NCBI GenBank assembly: GCA_022572865.1
Contig: JACZVB010000077.1
Coordinates: forward strand, 1-6,779
DNA length: 6,779 bases
Direction: 5' to 3'
Source of the DNA: Chloroflexota bacterium
GTDB taxonomy: Bacteria; Chloroflexota; Dehalococcoidia; Plut-88900
Every line of letters begins with the position of its first letter. Within the stretch, counting starts at the first letter, position 1. The notes under the pieces were generated by a model. That model made no database searches, was not told the origin of the DNA, and saw only the letters and a list, made by a program, of their open reading frames with translations. Shown here in pieces: positions 4,162 to 6,779 of the stretch. The position numbers were made by a program, and so were the translations under genes.

Positions 4162-6561
4162 ATGCTGGACTTCATAACCTGGTGGATAGCCGTCGAGGCC
4201 CTGGGACTTCTGGTGCTGCCCCTGTCCTTCCTTCTCTTCTCGCGTCTGCCCGATAGGGGATACGCTTTCGCTAAGCCCCTGGGCCTGGTCTTGCTGGGCT
4301 ACCTGGTCTGGCTGGTAGGATTCACGGGCCTGGTGCCCCTCAATCGCTGGTCTATCCTGGCCATCGCCGCGCTTCTGGCCGCGGGATGCTTCTGGCTGAT
4401 AAGAGACCGATGGCGGTCGCTGCTGGGGCATCTCTACGCCGAGCGTTGGGCTATCCTGGCGGTTGAGCTGATATTCCTGGCGGCCTTCGCCGGATGGGCG
4501 GTGATGCGGTCCTACGACCCGGCCATCAACCACACAGAGCAGCCGATGGACTTCGCCTTCCTCAACTCGGTGATCAGGACCGACTCTATGCCGCCCCTGG
4601 ACCCGTGGCTGAGCGGCAACTCCATCAGCTACTACTACTTCGGCTATCTCATAAATGGGAGCATAGCCAAGGTAACTGGCGTGTCCGGCGGCGTGTCTTA
4701 TAATCTGGCCCTTGCGCTGATCTTTGCCCTTACAGCGGTTGGGGCCTTCGGCCTGATTGCGAACCTGGTGAGGATTCACCGGGGCGGCGACAGGCCCCGA
4801 ATCGGGATTCCCATCGCCGTCGGGCTCCTGGCTTCGGTATTCGTGGTGGGAATAGGAAACCTGCAGTCCATGGCCGAATCGGTTAGGTCCCTGGGCCTGG
4901 GGACCGATGGTTTTTGGAACTGGACCGGGGTCAAGGGCATAGAGGGCTCGGTGGACGGAGTCTCCCTCTTCCCCGGCGATCAGGGGTGGTGGTGGCGCTC
5001 CACCAGGGTCATCGAGGCGTCGGAGGGAGGGGTCAACAGGGCCATCACTGAGTTCCCCAGCTTCAGCTTTGTCCTGGGGGACCTGCATCCCCACGTCATG
5101 GCCCTGCCATTCGTTATCCTGGCCCTGGGCCTCGGGCTTCAGGCCCTTGGCTCCAGGGAAGAGTTTGGCCCGGGCTGGCTGAAGAGGAACCCGGTGGCCT
5201 TCGTCGTCATAGCGATATGCCTGGGGGCTCTTGGATTTCTCAACAGCTGGGACCTGCCGACGGGACTAGCCATATTTCTACTCATCACCCTGGTCAGGAG
5301 CTACCTGGTCTGGGGCCGATGGGACTGGATCAGGCTCAGGGGCTGGGCCCTCTTCGCCCTCGCCCTGGGGATTCTCTCTTTTCTCCTGTTTCTGCCCTTC
5401 TACCTGGGGCCCAGGCCCTCGCCCCTGTTCCCGTGGGTCTCCCCTGTGGAGGATGTGAATACCAGGTACATCCACTATATACTGGTCATGGGCCTGTTTC
5501 TGTTCATCGGCGGTTCATTTCTGCTGCTCCTGGCGTGGCGCAGGATGCGGACAAGACGTCCACCATTCCAGGAGCTTATCGCATCTATCTCGATAGTGCT
5601 GGCCCCCTTCCTGGTATGGACGATGGTGGTCCTAGCCCTGGGCCTGGTCCGGGGCCAGGGGGTGGACTCCCTGGAGGAGGTTGGCATCCGATTTCTGAGG
5701 CTCCTTCCCCTCCACGGAATCCTGGCCCTGGGGCTGCTCACGATAATAGGGAGGGTCCGGCGCCGGACGGACCTGGACCAAACCAGCACCCTGTTCCCTT
5801 TGACACTTCTTCTCGTGGGATTGCTCCTGACCCTGGGGCCCGAGCTGTTTCGCATCGTCGATGTATTCGGCGACAGGATGAACACCGTCTTCAAGTTCTA
5901 CTACCAGGCGTGGGTGCTGCTGTCCGTCGGCGGCGCGTTCAGTCTGTACTATTGGGGCTCGCGGCGCGCCGGTCTGGGCAAGGTCGCCCGTTGGGGCTGG
6001 TCGGCGCTGATTGGCGCGATCGTGGTCGTCATCGCGGCTGCGTTCATGTTCGTGCCGGCGGCGGCCTACTCCAAAGCCGAGCGGTTCGACCCGTCGCCGA
6101 CCTTGAACGCTTTCGCGGCTTACCAAATTCGGTGGCCAAGGGAGTACGAGGCCGTCCAGTGGCTTCAGCGGGAGGCGGAACGGGGCTCGGTCATCGTCGA
6201 GGCGGTGCCTTTGGGAGCGGACGGACGGCCCCAGGGCGACTACGACCCGTTGGTGAGCCGCATCTCGCGAATCACCGGACTGCCCACCGTTCTCGGCTGG
6301 CCCGGCCACGAGCACCAGTGGCGCGGCGACCCGTTCGACCCCATCGCCGAGCGGGCGCGGGACGTGGACACGATCTACCGGGGGCAGGACCTGGTCGAGG
6401 CACAGCGCGCTTTGGACCGGTACGACGTGACCTACGTCATCGTGGGAGACCTGGAGCGACGCACCTACGGACCGGAGGTGATGGACCGCTTCGCTGCCTT
6501 TATGGACATCGCCTATGAGAATGAAGGCGTAGTAATATACACCAGCCGCGCTTCGTCCTGA
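4162..6561 (+). CDS. DUF2298 ('YYY' family) polytopic membrane protein, probable GT-C-like glycosyltransferase
   Basis: This is a 799-residue integral membrane protein. It begins with hydrophobic helices (residues about 3-26, 37-57, 63-80, 97-115), and I estimate 14-16 membrane segments in total up to about 633. Family hallmarks: LPDRGYAFAKPLG (29-41), QPMDFAFLN (127-135), DPWLSG (147-152), the name-giving YYYFGY (157-162), WWWRSTRVI (276-284), EFPSFSFVLGDLHPHVMALP (297-316), FGDRMNTVFKFYYQAW (569-584) and ITGLPTVLGWPGHEHQWRG (704-722). After the last helix, about 640-799 is a soluble, probably extracytoplasmic domain. The layout resembles GT-C glycosyltransferases that use lipid-linked sugars, but activity is unproven. 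ATG 4162 has no clear ribosome-binding site, though its N-terminus fits the family. Arginine codons change sharply within the gene: AGG/AGA are about half of those before about 5880 but one of 21 after. An Agl23-like gene follows after seven bases. Confidence 0.88.
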   Translation: MLDFITWWIAVEALGLLVLPLSFLLFSRLPDRGYAFAKPLGLVLLGYLVWLVGFTGLVPLNRWSILAIAALLAAGCFWLIRDRWRSLLGHLYAERWAILAVELIFLAAFAGWAVMRSYDPAINHTEQPMDFAFLNSVIRTDSMPPLDPWLSGNSISYYYFGYLINGSIAKVTGVSGGVSYNLALALIFALTAVGAFGLIANLVRIHRGGDRPRIGIPIAVGLLASVFVVGIGNLQSMAESVRSLGLGTDGFWNWTGVKGIEGSVDGVSLFPGDQGWWWRSTRVIEASEGGVNRAITEFPSFSFVLGDLHPHVMALPFVILALGLGLQALGSREEFGPGWLKRNPVAFVVIAICLGALGFLNSWDLPTGLAIFLLITLVRSYLVWGRWDWIRLRGWALFALALGILSFLLFLPFYLGPRPSPLFPWVSPVEDVNTRYIHYILVMGLFLFIGGSFLLLLAWRRMRTRRPPFQELIASISIVLAPFLVWTMVVLALGLVRGQGVDSLEEVGIRFLRLLPLHGILALGLLTIIGRVRRRTDLDQTSTLFPLTLLLVGLLLTLGPELFRIVDVFGDRMNTVFKFYYQAWVLLSVGGAFSLYYWGSRRAGLGKVARWGWSALIGAIVVVIAAAFMFVPAAAYSKAERFDPSPTLNAFAAYQIRWPREYEAVQWLQREAERGSVIVEAVPLGADGRPQGDYDPLVSRISRITGLPTVLGWPGHEHQWRGDPFDPIAERARDVDTIYRGQDLVEAQRALDRYDVTYVIVGDLERRTYGPEVMDRFAAFMDIAYENEGVVIYTSRASS

Positions 6562-6568
6562 CCTACCG

Positions 6569-6779
6569 ATGGCATCGAGCGAAACAATCGAACCGCCTCC
6601 CGGCCCTGGCCCGGAGTCCACCCCGCCGGAAGGGCCGTTCATCCGTTGGGAGCGGGTCCCGTGGGAGGCGGTCGCCTACCTGGCCCTGATCGCCGTCGCC
6701 GTGGCCATGCGCATGTGGGACCTGGGCGCCAGGGCCTATCACTACGACGAGACGATCCACGCGTTCGATAACTGGGTCC
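6569..6779 (+). CDS. TIGR03663/Agl23-like membrane protein (5' part, runs off window)
   Basis: Seventy codons are visible before the window ends. A proline-rich cytoplasmic N-terminus (IEPPPGPGPESTPPEG) is followed by FIRWERVPWEAV, a first membrane helix (about 33-47, AVAYLALIAVAVAM), then RMWDLGARAYHYDETIHAF (48-66). The Asp-Glu pair at 60-61, the two flanking arginines (48 and 55) and the 'R--DLGAR--H-DE--HA' pattern are the N-terminal signature of TIGR03663, related to protein mannosyltransferase-type GT-C enzymes and now named after the flippase-associated archaeal protein Agl23. Members usually occur beside DUF2298 genes, exactly as here: the start lies seven bases after the DUF2298 stop with no ribosome-binding site, implying one operon and coupled translation. 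Later family landmarks such as HGP fall outside the window. Confidence 0.82.
   Translation, partial: MASSETIEPPPGPGPESTPPEGPFIRWERVPWEAVAYLALIAVAVAMRMWDLGARAYHYDETIHAFDNWV

Noticed and set aside
5217..6642. Long open frames on both strands over the DUF2298 gene (5217-6518 plus, 5632-6642 minus)
   Set aside because: Gly/Pro/Arg-rich translations without motifs, fully overlapped by a gene with many conserved motifs.
1..6779. CRISPR arrays, tRNA or rRNA genes, insertion sequences with transposase
   Set aside because: No regularly spaced repeats, no tRNA cloverleaf I could recognise, no rRNA-like stretches and no transposase coding sequence were found.

Overview
The window reads as a moderately GC-rich bacterial chromosome segment, most likely from the phylum Chloroflexota (Dehalococcoidia/SAR202-like). 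This placement is an inference. It rests on a DUF2298 'YYY' membrane protein directly followed by a TIGR03663/Agl23-type protein, a pair known from Chloroflexi and some archaea, on an FtsY that has only the NG core, and on C/G-rich intergenic hairpin repeats. No marker gene allows finer placement.

Layout. (1) Positions 1-228, minus strand: the 5' part of a PaiB-type FMN-binding regulator gene, running off the left edge. (2) Positions 274-336, minus strand: a decayed copy of the 3' end of a nitronate monooxygenase gene, homologous to the end of the intact gene 1.2 kb away. (3) Positions 387-1296, minus strand: a small accessory block with a hicB-hicA toxin-antitoxin pair (antitoxin first, GTGA overlap) and a 131-residue Myb/SANT-like helix-turn-helix protein. 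The block lies between the two nitronate monooxygenase 3' ends and looks like inserted or exchanged cargo. (4) Positions 1475-2590, minus strand: an intact nitronate monooxygenase-family gene. (5) Positions 2591-2867: a divergent intergenic region with a 24-bp perfect palindrome and a pair of 17-bp near-identical direct repeats. (6) Positions 2868-3824, plus strand: ftsY. (7) Positions 3825-4161: non-coding, holding a roughly 136-bp MITE-like repeat with inverted ends and strong internal hairpins. (8) Positions 4162-6779, plus strand: a two-gene operon of a 799-residue polytopic DUF2298 protein and the start of an Agl23-like protein, probably acting together in lipid-linked sugar or surface-glycan chemistry.

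How the parts relate. FtsY is housekeeping (SRP receptor). The DUF2298/Agl23 pair is an envelope system of unproven function. The left 1.5 kb is a plastic accessory region carrying a TA module. The points most worth a second look are the truncated nitronate monooxygenase remnant bracketing the TA/HTH block, an abrupt change in arginine codon use inside the DUF2298 gene near a conserved motif (possible recombination or assembly junction), the palindrome next to the hicBA promoter, and the MITE-like element. Nothing here clearly amounts to a wholly new defence or biosynthetic system. The least understood parts are the DUF2298/Agl23 pair and the small HTH protein.
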